The notes: a model not told the origin generated them from the sequence alone. A stretch of 7,388 bases of DNA from an uncultured Bdellovibrio sp. (GCA_946480995.1 CAMLMF010000118.1:1-7388); one strand, 5' to 3'; counted from the stretch's first letter, positions 1 to 6,870 are shown. Numbers and translations are program-made.

Positions 1-90
1 GGTTTTTGCGTTTTGAAAGCCCAGCCGTGCCATTATTCATAGCCTCACAATCTGGGGTATGACATTCTGAGATCTGTATATGAGGTGCAC

Positions 91-855
91 ATGAAGTTTT
101 ACGTGTTAATAGCGATGGCTATTGCATCCAAGGCTTATTCGGCGAGCGCCGTTTTGCCAGAGGTCCCTTTTAAAAAAATCCCTTGTGAAAAATATGTCGT
201 TGAAACAGTCCAGGCAGAGTTCGCTGGGAAAAATCCTGAATGGCAAAGAGTCATTGATGCCGACTCCATGACAAAATCATTCCGCGCGGCTAAAAAAACA
301 GGCCAGTGGTATGAGCTGCATATTTCCGAAAGAAACGAAGCCAAGCTATTTTATATTTCTTCTGAAAAATCCAAAGACTTTATCTGGAATACCAAATCCT
401 GTGCAAAGCCTGAAGTCCGTGAAGGGCGCGGATTGGTATTATTCGAACAGGATAAAAAACGCCCTATAGATAGTTTCACAGATCAAGACCTGGCAAAGCT
501 TTTAGAGACCAAGGCAAAAGGTATCATTTATTTGTGGTCGCCGAAAATGGTTTACTCCATGACGGAATTCAGACTTTTCCGCGACGTTGCCAAGAAAAAG
601 AATTTAGAATTTATTGCCGTACTTGATCCTTCGGTCGATTTAAAAGAAGCCAAAGCGGCGGCAAAAAAAATCAACGTGGATTTTAAGGGCAGAAAATTAG
701 CTTCCGTGGATCTATACATGATGGAAGGGACTCTTCATTACCCTTCCGTTTTTGTATTTGGAAACGGAAAAATCAATCCCCACCGTATGATCGGTGTATT
801 ACCTGCTGAAACATTGTCTCAGTATATCGATACCTATATGGGAGAAATTAAGTAA
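91..855 (+). CDS. Exported thioredoxin-fold-like protein without CXXC, function unknown
   Basis: 254 residues. I start at the ATG at 91 because GAGGTG at 82-87 is a good ribosome site five bases or so upstream; a GTG at 85 would lie inside that site. Residues 1-20 look like a signal peptide: Lys2, a hydrophobic stretch, then an Ala-Ser-Ala end before VLPEVP, so the product is probably periplasmic or secreted. The middle part holds two cysteines, Cys32 and Cys104, which could form a disulfide. From about residue 140 the pattern resembles a thioredoxin fold: a strand ending in GIIYLWS, a helix, a second strand (LEFIAVLDP), and then LHYPSVFVFGNG, where Pro218 sits like the cis-proline. The usual WCxxC is replaced by WSPKM at 149-153, so classical redox activity is unlikely. 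It overlaps the next gene by one base, so the two are probably translated together. I do not recognise the family; the fold call is inference from motif layout. Confidence 0.82.
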   Translation: MKFYVLIAMAIASKAYSASAVLPEVPFKKIPCEKYVVETVQAEFAGKNPEWQRVIDADSMTKSFRAAKKTGQWYELHISERNEAKLFYISSEKSKDFIWNTKSCAKPEVREGRGLVLFEQDKKRPIDSFTDQDLAKLLETKAKGIIYLWSPKMVYSMTEFRLFRDVAKKKNLEFIAVLDPSVDLKEAKAAAKKINVDFKGRKLASVDLYMMEGTLHYPSVFVFGNGKINPHRMIGVLPAETLSQYIDTYMGEIK

Positions 856-2090
856 TGTGGACCCTTGGCAAAGTTCTTTTTCTAGCTTGTTTGGTCTCTT
901 TTAAAGCCCAGGCGAATAATTGTATTCCGGCAAATGAATATGTTCCATTTACTGGAGTTGCGGCAAAGGCGAATAAAGAAGGTGATCCAAATGGTCCCCC
1001 GATGGGCAGTTACATGCGCATCAGTCCGGATGGAAAATACGTGATTCGCTCATTGTCCGGAGACCACTTAACCCGCGTGACCCTTATGGAACTGCGTGAA
1101 AAAGAGGGTGGAGGCAAAGAGGCGGTCGCTTATAAAACCGACTTTGCGGTTGAAGCATTTCCTGTGCAAGGGACTTGGAGATTTGTGAACGACACCAATG
1201 GTGACCACTTTCTTTTGCGCGATGTTTTGCAAAAACAAACTGATGCAAAAAAGCAGTTTAAAGGCGGTATGACAGGGTTCTATGCGACGGCAGCAGAACT
1301 TCCTGGGGGGACGGATGCATCGCGAAGAATTCGCTCTTTAGCTTGGCCTGACCCTGATAAAGGACAGGCCAGTTTAAAGAATATGGAAGTAGAATTTAAA
1401 AAGAACGCCGACGGCAGCTACTCCAAGGTAAGTGAAACTTCTCGTAACTATATGTGCGATAACTTAAAAGACAGCGATGGAAATGCCTTTACTTTACCGA
1501 TGATCTCACAAGACGGCAAAGAGTTCGCGGCTCAGCCTATATATGCCAAAGACAGAGACGCAAAACCAGGAATAAGAATTTACGAATTTGGCGAAAATCT
1601 TAAGGACTGTAAGCTTGTTGACAGCACTGGCTTCAGTGCCTCAAAGCTTATTTTCGGATTTGCCAGAGACGGCAAAAAGGCACCTGTTACATTTTTGGGA
1701 GCTCCTTCGTCGGGCGGGTTTAACGGAGTTCATGTTTACGATCGTGAATTAAAAAGAGCATTCTATATTGGTGATAGGTCTGCATCCATGGTCGCTGTGG
1801 ATTCGTTTCCTGGGATGACCAAAGACGGTCGTGTTATTTATGGAGCCAAATGGAATGAATGCAAACAGGGTGCGGGGACTTCGAAGTGCGAACTTAAAAC
1901 AGGGTTTGTGATCGCTGATCCGAATCAGTCCGAAGACATGAAGAACTTCAGGAAAGAAAACCCCGGAGCCGCCGCGCATATCAAAGAGTGCATTACCAAG
2001 GCAGAAGTTAGAAAAGTTGAAGAGGAGCAAAGATTGCTCTATGGTCTTGGGACGACACCCGCGAGTGGTGCCACAGGGACAGCCCGTTAA
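855..2090 (+). CDS. Exported beta-propeller-like protein, function unknown
   Basis: 411 residues. The ATG shares its A with the stop codon of the upstream gene (TAATG), and GGAG at 841-844 is a plausible ribosome site about ten bases away, which suggests translational coupling. Residues 1-20 form a signal peptide ending in Ala-Gln-Ala. The mature protein contains repeated blade-like segments with the pattern Ser/Lys-x-Asp-Gly-Lys/Arg followed by a strand: ISPDGKYVIRS near 56, ISQDGKEFAAQ near 217, FARDGKK near 269 and MTKDGRVIYGAKW near 321. This is typical of TolB-like or WD40-like propellers. Six cysteines remain after cleavage (23, 201, 252, 336, 345, 379), which fits an oxidising compartment such as the periplasm. 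The C-terminus, from about 360, is charged and then low in complexity (TTPASGATGTA). No catalytic motif is visible and I do not recognise the protein. A role as a binding or scaffold protein acting with its coupled partner is a guess. Confidence 0.82.
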   Translation: MWTLGKVLFLACLVSFKAQANNCIPANEYVPFTGVAAKANKEGDPNGPPMGSYMRISPDGKYVIRSLSGDHLTRVTLMELREKEGGGKEAVAYKTDFAVEAFPVQGTWRFVNDTNGDHFLLRDVLQKQTDAKKQFKGGMTGFYATAAELPGGTDASRRIRSLAWPDPDKGQASLKNMEVEFKKNADGSYSKVSETSRNYMCDNLKDSDGNAFTLPMISQDGKEFAAQPIYAKDRDAKPGIRIYEFGENLKDCKLVDSTGFSASKLIFGFARDGKKAPVTFLGAPSSGGFNGVHVYDRELKRAFYIGDRSASMVAVDSFPGMTKDGRVIYGAKWNECKQGAGTSKCELKTGFVIADPNQSEDMKNFRKENPGAAAHIKECITKAEVRKVEEEQRLLYGLGTTPASGATGTAR

Positions 2091-2095
2091 TAAAA

Positions 2096-2127
2096 AAAAG
2101 CCCCTCAGTTGTAACTGAAGGGCTTTT
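2096..2127. terminator. Bidirectional hairpin terminator between convergent genes
   Basis: AAAAGCCCCTCAGTT pairs with AACTGAAGGGCTTTT over 15 positions with one C-A mismatch, around a GT core; the real loop is probably slightly larger. On the minus strand the stem runs into eight Ts, making a strong intrinsic terminator for cheW. On the plus strand it ends in TTTT then GCTTTT, giving a usable terminator for the two-gene unit ending at 2090. Confidence 0.88.
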
Positions 2128-2149
2128 GCTTTTAAGTCTTTAAATAAAA

Positions 2150-2644
2150 CTAAGCAGCTGCTTTTTCTTCTGTGTGCGAGAAATGCGCCATTTGGCCCAT
2201 TTGATCAGCAGAGAATGCAGACACGATATCCACCAAGATAACCACTTTGTTATCTACTTTACCCATACCGCGGACGAACGACATAGCATGTTCGTTGCCA
2301 AGTACCGGAGATGGTTCGATTTGGTTTTCTTGAAGATCTACAACCTCTTTAACAGAGTCTACGATCATGCCAACTTGACCGATTTCAGTGTCGATCACGA
2401 TGATGCAAGTGTCGCGAGTTGTATCTTGTGCATCCATACCGAATTTAATACGAAGATTTACTACTGGAATGATTTTACCACGCAGATTCATCACGCCTTT
2501 TACATAGTCTGGGGTGCGTGGCACGGGAGTGATTTCACCAAATTGGTTGATCTCTCGGACCGTTTCGATTGCAACACCATACTGTTCAGCCATTAATTGG
2601 AACGTTAGATACTGACCCGGTTTTGCTTTAGTTATATCGCTCAT
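2150..2644 (-). CDS. cheW: Chemotaxis coupling protein CheW
   Basis: 164 residues, the usual CheW size. CheW is a cytoplasmic adaptor that bridges chemoreceptor tips and the P5 domain of CheA in the signalling array. The single CheW-like domain fills nearly the whole protein. It starts with QYLTFQLMAEQYGVAIETV (about 11-29), which matches the family opening of a strand followed by the receptor-facing region. The hallmark segment KGVMNLRGKIIPVVNL (about 49-64) contains the conserved Asn-Leu-Arg-Gly. I chose the ATG at 2644 because GAAAGG lies seven bases before it on the minus strand. A TTG eight codons further upstream has no better site. A short tail of about 18 residues (from Met149, ending KAAA) follows the domain; I see no receptor-type pentapeptide for CheR or CheB docking. 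The gene is transcribed away from cheA and converges with the upstream pair. Confidence 0.96.
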   Translation of the reverse strand: MSDITKAKPGQYLTFQLMAEQYGVAIETVREINQFGEITPVPRTPDYVKGVMNLRGKIIPVVNLRIKFGMDAQDTTRDTCIIVIDTEIGQVGMIVDSVKEVVDLQENQIEPSPVLGNEHAMSFVRGMGKVDNKVVILVDIVSAFSADQMGQMAHFSHTEEKAAA

Positions 2645-2668
2645 CTTATTGCCTTTCGCAGTCGTCAA

Positions 2669-2696
2669 TAAAGTTTAACAACATACTCATCGAGAA
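2669..2696 (+). promoter_or_regulatory. Possible sigma-28 type promoter, distal, towards cheA
   Basis: TAAAGTTT at 2669-2676 is an exact match to the enterobacterial sigma-28 (FliA) -35 consensus. Twelve bases later comes ATCGAGAA, which matches GCCGATAA at five of eight positions, with a spacer one base longer than the usual eleven. If real it would give a long leader of about 170 bases before cheA. The weak -10 keeps confidence low. Confidence 0.25.
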
Positions 2697-2719
2697 AAAC
2701 CTGCGGGGACTTAAGAAGA

Positions 2720-2768
2720 ATTCACGATTGTAACAAAAATATTCGACCTCACATTCACGTTGTAACAA
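2720..2768. repeat. Duplicated element with near-palindromic TTGTAACAA core
   Basis: ATTCACGATTGTAACAA at 2720-2736 is repeated as ATTCACGTTGTAACAA at 2753-2768, differing by one inserted A. The core TTGTAACAA (2728-2736 and 2760-2768) is an odd-length palindrome, TTGT-A-ACAA, so each copy could bind a dimeric regulator. The cores are 32 bases apart, close to three helical turns, so both would face the same side of the DNA. The site lies in the divergent cheW/cheA control region. The repeat is seen directly; the operator role is inference. Confidence 0.6.
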
Positions 2769-2782
2769 TCTGGGACTATAGC
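2754..2782 (+). promoter_or_regulatory. Possible housekeeping promoter for cheA
   Basis: TTCACG at 2754-2759 and TATAGC at 2777-2782 are separated by exactly 17 bases. Each matches the sigma-70 consensus at four of six positions. The second TTGTAACAA core sits inside the spacer, where a bound protein would block polymerase. The expected leader before cheA would be about 90 bases. The match is modest. Confidence 0.3.
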
Positions 2783-2812
2783 CCGGTTTCATCCCATTCT
2801 GGACCAACGGTG

Positions 2813-2842
2813 TAAATAGATATTAAGGACACCGACCGATAA
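2813..2842 (+). promoter_or_regulatory. Possible sigma-28 type promoter close to cheA
   Basis: ACCGATAA at 2835-2842 matches the sigma-28 -10 box GCCGATAA at seven of eight positions. TAAA at 2813-2816 could be the -35 core, but the gap to the -10 is 18 bases rather than the usual 15. The start point would fall about 28-30 bases before the cheA ATG, a sensible leader length. Flagellar sigma control of chemotaxis genes is known in other bacteria; its use here is inference. Confidence 0.33.
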
Positions 2843-2878
2843 AACATCTGAGATTTTTCGAATGAAATTGGAGCACAC

Positions 2879-4939
2879 ATGAGCGGAGACAACGCGTTTT
2901 TTGAAGAATTGCAGATGGACTTTTTGAATGAGTCTGCATTCATGCTAGAGCAATATGAAGAATACATGATGAGACTGGAAAACAGTACAGAGCCGGCAAA
3001 GGACCTTACTGATATTTTCCGCGTCGCCCATTCCGTAAAAGGAGGAGCTGCCGCTGTCGGATTGACAGATCTGTCTAAATTCGCTCACGTGATGGAAGAT
3101 CTTTTGGATCTTTTGCGATCGCGCCCGGAATTAGTGAACTCCAATGCCATTTCACTTTTGTTGAAATCAGGCGACGAGTTGAAAAACCGCATCGGATCTT
3201 TGCAGCAAGGTAAAAACAACCCTTGGGATACAACGGCTCTGCGTGAGCAGTTGATTGAACTGACTGAAGGCCTTTCAGGTAAGCCAAGTAAACGCCACGA
3301 AGCTTCAGCTCCAGAAGCTGTGGTTCCTGCTGTTGATGAACCGAAAGAACAAGTGCCTGATGATTTTTTTGCAGCACCCGCAGTTTCTGCAGAAGCTCCT
3401 CCTGCTGAAGGCGGCGAAGACTTTACCAATCATGAACTTTTGGCAGAGCTTTTGTCTCAGCTTTCTCCAGAAGAACAGGCAGAATTTCATGCGAACGAAG
3501 CTAAAGCTCCTACGCCAGCTCCTGTGGTGGCAGCAGAAGCTCCTGTTTTAAAAGTTGTTTCTGAAGCTCCCGTAGCTCCGGTGCAAGCTCCTCCAGCTCC
3601 TGCTGCAGCAGTTGCTAAGCCTGCGGCTGTCGCGGCAGCGCCAAAGGCGGCTCCTGCGGAATCTTCTTCAGGTGGTGGTGGTAATAAACCAAATGCAAAA
3701 CCAACAAGCGCAATCAAAGTGGATACAGCGCGTGTTGATTCCGTTCTTGATGCCGTCGGTGAGCTCGTGGTTCTTAAGAATCAGTTAGTTCATGATGAAA
3801 CTGTGCGCAGTGGTGTGAATCTTCGTTTAGAAGCCATCGTTGACCAGTTAGATAAAGGTGTGCGTGAGCTTTACGAAAAAACGCTAAGCATCCGTATGAC
3901 ACCGCTTAAATCTATGTTCATTAAAATTCAACGTATCGTGCGTGACGTTTCTATCGCTTTAGATAAACCAGTTGATTTGCAATTGATCGGTGAAGAAACA
4001 GAGGTTGAAAGAACCGTATTTGAACTTTTGGGCGATCCTTTAGTTCACTTAGTGCGTAACTCGATGGACCACGGTGTGGAAAAACGAGAAACACGTATGG
4101 AGCGCGGCAAACCAGTGACTGCAAAAGTCGTTGTTTCGGCAAAACAATCTGGCGGTAATGTTATCATCGACATCGTGGATGACGGTGGTGGTATCAACAG
4201 AGACAAAGTTTTAGGTAAAGCCATCGAAAAAGGACTTGTGCCGACGGGCGTAGACCCAGCGACGATTCCTGATGAACAGGTTTTCCAATATATCTTTGCC
4301 GCAGGCTTTTCAACAGCAGATAAGATCTCGGATCTTTCAGGCCGTGGTGTGGGTTTGGATGTGGTGAAATCAAACTTGGATAAAATTAATGGTAAAATTA
4401 ATATTTATTCTAAAGCAGGGCAAGGAACGACATTCCGTTTGACGATTCCATTAAGCACGGCCATCACCGATGGTATTATCGTTGCTTTGGATGGCGCTCG
4501 TTATATCTTACCAATTCACTCCATCCGTGAAATCGTGCGTGTGCTGCCAAAAGATTACACGAACATTTCTGGTGCAGGTAAAGTGGCAAGTATTCGTGGT
4601 TTGTTGTTGCCAGTTGTTGACGTTTCCAAAACTTTGGGTTCGATCAATTGGAATCTGAACAAACGTGACGAACAATTGATGGCGAAACGCGAGCACTCGT
4701 TAAGTGCACGTCGTGAAGAGACCATGTTAGTAATTATTGAATCAATGACCGGCCAAATGGCGTTTCCAGTAGATGATGTTCTGGGTCAAGCTCAAGTGGT
4801 TGTTAAACCAATCACCATGGGTCAAGACATTCCTGAAGTTGCGGGTGCCGCAATCCTGGGTGACGGACGTACCGTTCTAATTTTAGACCCAGCAGCTTTG
4901 GTAAGCAAAGTGACTAAGGGTCGGGAGTTCGCAGCATGA
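2879..4939 (+). CDS. cheA: Chemotaxis histidine kinase CheA (no recognisable P2 domain)
   Basis: 686 residues; GGAG at 2870-2873 sits five bases before the ATG. CheA is the cytoplasmic kinase of the chemoreceptor array: it phosphorylates its own histidine and passes the phosphate to CheY and CheB. Domains in order: P1/HPt at about 1-130, with phosphorylated His51 in FRVAHSVKGGAAAVG; a linker at about 140-275 rich in Ala and Pro; P3 dimerisation helices at about 279-342 (VDTARVDSVLDAVGELV); P4 kinase at about 343-525; P5 CheW-like domain at about 526-686. The kinase boxes look intact: N box HLVRNSMDHGVE (390-401), G1 DDGGGI (434-439), F box FAAGFST (473-479), G2 GRGVGLDVV (488-496) and a final GQGTTF (514-519). 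The P2 domain that docks CheY in Escherichia coli is not visible; the linker is low in complexity apart from a helix-like stretch at 181-206. P5 has a charged insertion near 590-614. The stop overlaps the cheR start by four bases (ATGA). Activity should be normal as far as the sequence shows. Confidence 0.97.
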   Translation: MSGDNAFFEELQMDFLNESAFMLEQYEEYMMRLENSTEPAKDLTDIFRVAHSVKGGAAAVGLTDLSKFAHVMEDLLDLLRSRPELVNSNAISLLLKSGDELKNRIGSLQQGKNNPWDTTALREQLIELTEGLSGKPSKRHEASAPEAVVPAVDEPKEQVPDDFFAAPAVSAEAPPAEGGEDFTNHELLAELLSQLSPEEQAEFHANEAKAPTPAPVVAAEAPVLKVVSEAPVAPVQAPPAPAAAVAKPAAVAAAPKAAPAESSSGGGGNKPNAKPTSAIKVDTARVDSVLDAVGELVVLKNQLVHDETVRSGVNLRLEAIVDQLDKGVRELYEKTLSIRMTPLKSMFIKIQRIVRDVSIALDKPVDLQLIGEETEVERTVFELLGDPLVHLVRNSMDHGVEKRETRMERGKPVTAKVVVSAKQSGGNVIIDIVDDGGGINRDKVLGKAIEKGLVPTGVDPATIPDEQVFQYIFAAGFSTADKISDLSGRGVGLDVVKSNLDKINGKINIYSKAGQGTTFRLTIPLSTAITDGIIVALDGARYILPIHSIREIVRVLPKDYTNISGAGKVASIRGLLLPVVDVSKTLGSINWNLNKRDEQLMAKREHSLSARREETMLVIIESMTGQMAFPVDDVLGQAQVVVKPITMGQDIPEVAGAAILGDGRTVLILDPAALVSKVTKGREFAA
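3296..3703 (+). repeat. Low-complexity Ala/Pro linker inside cheA
   Basis: This stretch encodes residues about 140-275 of CheA. It is built from recurring GAAGCTCCT, GCTCCT and GCAGCA-like units encoding EAP, AP and AA runs, ending in SSSGGGGNKP. The low complexity explains several long spurious reading frames on the opposite strand. One island, residues 181-206, breaks the pattern and looks helical. The repeats could vary in number between strains through slippage; that is inference. Confidence 0.7.
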
Positions 4940-5793
4940 CCGCATTAAAAAAGAAAGATGCCACAGCGGCACTTTACGAATTTGAAGATATCAAGCTTAC
5001 CGACAAGATGTTCGCGAAGTTTGCAGAAAAAATGTATGACTTAGCAGGTGTGGACTTGCCAAATACGGCGAAGAATCATGCTTTGATTCGCAATCGTATT
5101 GTTAAAATTTTACGTCGTCACAGTTTCAGTTCTTACGAACAATACTGGGATTATTTACAAGGCGGCGGAGCAGAAAAAACCTCTGAGTTTGTTTCTGCTT
5201 TGACGACGAATATGACGTCATTTTACCGCGAATCAAATCACTTTGATTTTTTAGCGGGCATTTTGCCGGAAATCCAAAAGAAATTTGGCAATGACGTGCG
5301 CTTGTGGTGTGCCGCTGCCAGTACCGGTCAAGAGCCATACACTATCGCGATCACGGCGCATGAAGCTTTGGGTGATAAAGTTCGCATTCTTGCGACTGAC
5401 ATCGACTTGCAAGTTTTAAAGAAAGCCTCTTCAGGAACTTATGAAGAGCGTGAGATGCAAGGTCTGCCGCCGGTGCAAAGAACTAAATACTTTGATAAAG
5501 TAAAGTCAAAGGATACAGAGTACTTCAGAGCCAAAGACTCTATTCACAAAATGATCCGTTTTGCTCCGTTCAACTTAATGAATCCCAAGTACGAATTTCA
5601 GAATAAGTTCCACGTGATCTTTTGCCGAAACGTACTGATTTATTTTGATGAGGCGACCACGAAAAGTGTTATTGAGAAATTAACCTCGTGCTTGGCACCT
5701 GGAGGATACTTGGTTTTGGGGCATTCCGAATCCGGTAATGTTAAACACCCAGAACTGAAGCCGTTGTCCAGAGCAGTTTACCAAAAACTTTAG
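4936..5793 (+). CDS. cheR: Chemoreceptor glutamate methyltransferase CheR
   Basis: 285 residues, normal length. CheR transfers methyl groups from S-adenosylmethionine to glutamates on chemoreceptors, raising CheA activity during adaptation; it acts in the cytoplasm at the array. The N-terminal helical domain (about 20-95) is basic around LIRNRIVKILRRHSF, as in family members that contact receptor helices, and ends in LTTNMTSFYRESNHF (89-103). The methyltransferase domain follows: the SAM loop LWCAAASTGQEPY (123-135), the acidic strand end LATDID (152-157), FHVIFCRNVLIYFD (225-238) with the family hallmark CRNVLIYF, and GGYLVLGHSES near the end. The start overlaps the cheA stop as ATGA, with GGAG at 4924-4927 eight bases upstream, so the two are translationally coupled. 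The variant AAASTGQEPY differs slightly from the common AASSTGEEPY, with Gln in place of Glu, but the loop is otherwise complete. Confidence 0.96.
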   Translation: MTALKKKDATAALYEFEDIKLTDKMFAKFAEKMYDLAGVDLPNTAKNHALIRNRIVKILRRHSFSSYEQYWDYLQGGGAEKTSEFVSALTTNMTSFYRESNHFDFLAGILPEIQKKFGNDVRLWCAAASTGQEPYTIAITAHEALGDKVRILATDIDLQVLKKASSGTYEEREMQGLPPVQRTKYFDKVKSKDTEYFRAKDSIHKMIRFAPFNLMNPKYEFQNKFHVIFCRNVLIYFDEATTKSVIEKLTSCLAPGGYLVLGHSESGNVKHPELKPLSRAVYQKL

Positions 5794-5804
5794 AGAGGCC
5801 CCAG

Positions 5805-6866
5805 ATGGCTCAAAAAATTCGTGTACTTATTGTTGATGACTCTGCGGTTATTCGTAAACTGTTAGAGAAAATTTTTAGCTCTTGCCCTGACATCGAAGTG
5901 GTTGGCACAGCTTCAGATCCGTATATTGCGCGGGATAAGCTTGTGAATTTGAAACCCGATGTGATGACTTTGGACGTCGAGATGCCGCGCATGGATGGCA
6001 TCAGCTTCCTGGAAAAAGTCATGCAGCATTTTCCTACACGTACTATTATCTTTTCAAGCTTAGCTAAGACGGGTTCAGAAACGTACTTCCGCGCTTTGGA
6101 AGCCGGTGCGATTGAAATCATGGAAAAACCTTCCATCGACGTAAGTCAAAGTCTTGAATCTTTAGGTCAGTCGATTATTGAAAAAGTGAAAGCCGTGGCG
6201 AAAGCCCGCGTAAATCCTGTGAAGAAAGTTGTTCCAGCAGGGGGCACGGTGGTGAAAAATACGCCGACATCTTTGGCGCGTACAACGCATCAATTGATTG
6301 CAGTGGCGTCTTCCACCGGTGGTACTGAGGCGCTGAAGGTCTTCTTAAGCGGGATGCCTGCAGATATTCCAGGAACATTGGTGGTACAACATATGCCACC
6401 AGGTTTTACCAAGTCATTTGCTGAAAATTTAAATAATATGTTTCCGTTTGAAGTCAAAGAAGCGCAAGAAGGGGACCAAGTGGTTCCAGGGCGCGTGTTG
6501 ATTGCTCCGGGGAATTACCATATGGAAATTCATCGTAGTGGTGCCTTCTATTATGTGAAGTTGCATCAAGGCCCGGCCTTGCACAGTGTGCGACCGGCAG
6601 CGGACTATATGATGAAATCCGTGGCGAAGTACGTGGGTAAAAATGCCTTGGGTGTGGTCTTAACCGGTATGGGTAAGGACGGCGCGGAAGGTCTTTTAGA
6701 GATGAAAAACGCGGGTGCTTACACCGTTGCCCAGAATGAAGAAACTTGTGTCGTTTACGGGATGCCAGGAGCGGCTGTGGCTTTAGGGGCTGCAGACAAG
6801 ATCCTGCCTCTTGATAAAATCGCAGGGGACCTATTACATCAACTGAATGTAAGAAATGCGGCTTAA
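5805..6866 (+). CDS. cheB: Chemoreceptor methylesterase/deamidase CheB
   Basis: 353 residues, normal length. CheB removes receptor methyl groups, and in many bacteria also deamidates receptor glutamines; it is activated by phosphate from CheA and so closes the adaptation loop with CheR. The N-terminal receiver domain (about 4-125) has the acidic pair Asp11-Asp12, the phosphorylation site Asp57 in TLDVEMPRMDG, Ser84 and Lys108 in EKPS. A linker of roughly 35 residues follows. The C-terminal esterase domain (about 160-350) shows the full catalytic set: Ser170 in ASSTGGTEAL, His196 in VVQHMPPG and Asp292 in LTGMGKDGAEGL. The motif MPGAAVALGAAD near 320 is also typical. AGAGG at 5794-5798 is the ribosome site, six bases before the ATG, and the gap from cheR is 11 bases, so the gene belongs to the cheA-cheR-cheB operon. 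No P2-like docking domain is visible on CheA, so how CheB is recruited is open. Confidence 0.97.
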   Translation: MAQKIRVLIVDDSAVIRKLLEKIFSSCPDIEVVGTASDPYIARDKLVNLKPDVMTLDVEMPRMDGISFLEKVMQHFPTRTIIFSSLAKTGSETYFRALEAGAIEIMEKPSIDVSQSLESLGQSIIEKVKAVAKARVNPVKKVVPAGGTVVKNTPTSLARTTHQLIAVASSTGGTEALKVFLSGMPADIPGTLVVQHMPPGFTKSFAENLNNMFPFEVKEAQEGDQVVPGRVLIAPGNYHMEIHRSGAFYYVKLHQGPALHSVRPAADYMMKSVAKYVGKNALGVVLTGMGKDGAEGLLEMKNAGAYTVAQNEETCVVYGMPGAAVALGAADKILPLDKIAGDLLHQLNVRNAA

Positions 6867-6870
6867 TTTG

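Noticed and set aside
13..41. TTGAAA followed 17 bases later by TTCATA as a promoter for the first gene
   Set aside because: The -10 candidate matches the consensus poorly, and other weak boxes near 58 and 77 are equally possible, so no promoter can be assigned.
1..42. Open frame GFCVLKAQPCHYS ending in TAG at 40-42, a possible tail of an upstream gene
   Set aside because: Thirteen codons without a recognisable motif; such a short open frame is expected by chance at a window edge.
1344..1371. TGGCCTG and CAGGCCA inverted repeat inside the propeller gene
   Set aside because: Seven bases with a 14-base loop within coding sequence; likely chance, and not linked to any boundary.
2174..2596. 140-codon frame on the plus strand opposite cheW
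   Set aside because: It lies wholly within cheW on the other strand, is rich in His, Phe and Tyr as antisense shadows are, and has no ribosome site.
3085..3429. Minus-strand frames opposite the cheA linker
   Set aside because: They result from the low-complexity Ala/Pro codons of cheA; composition is skewed and no domain is visible.
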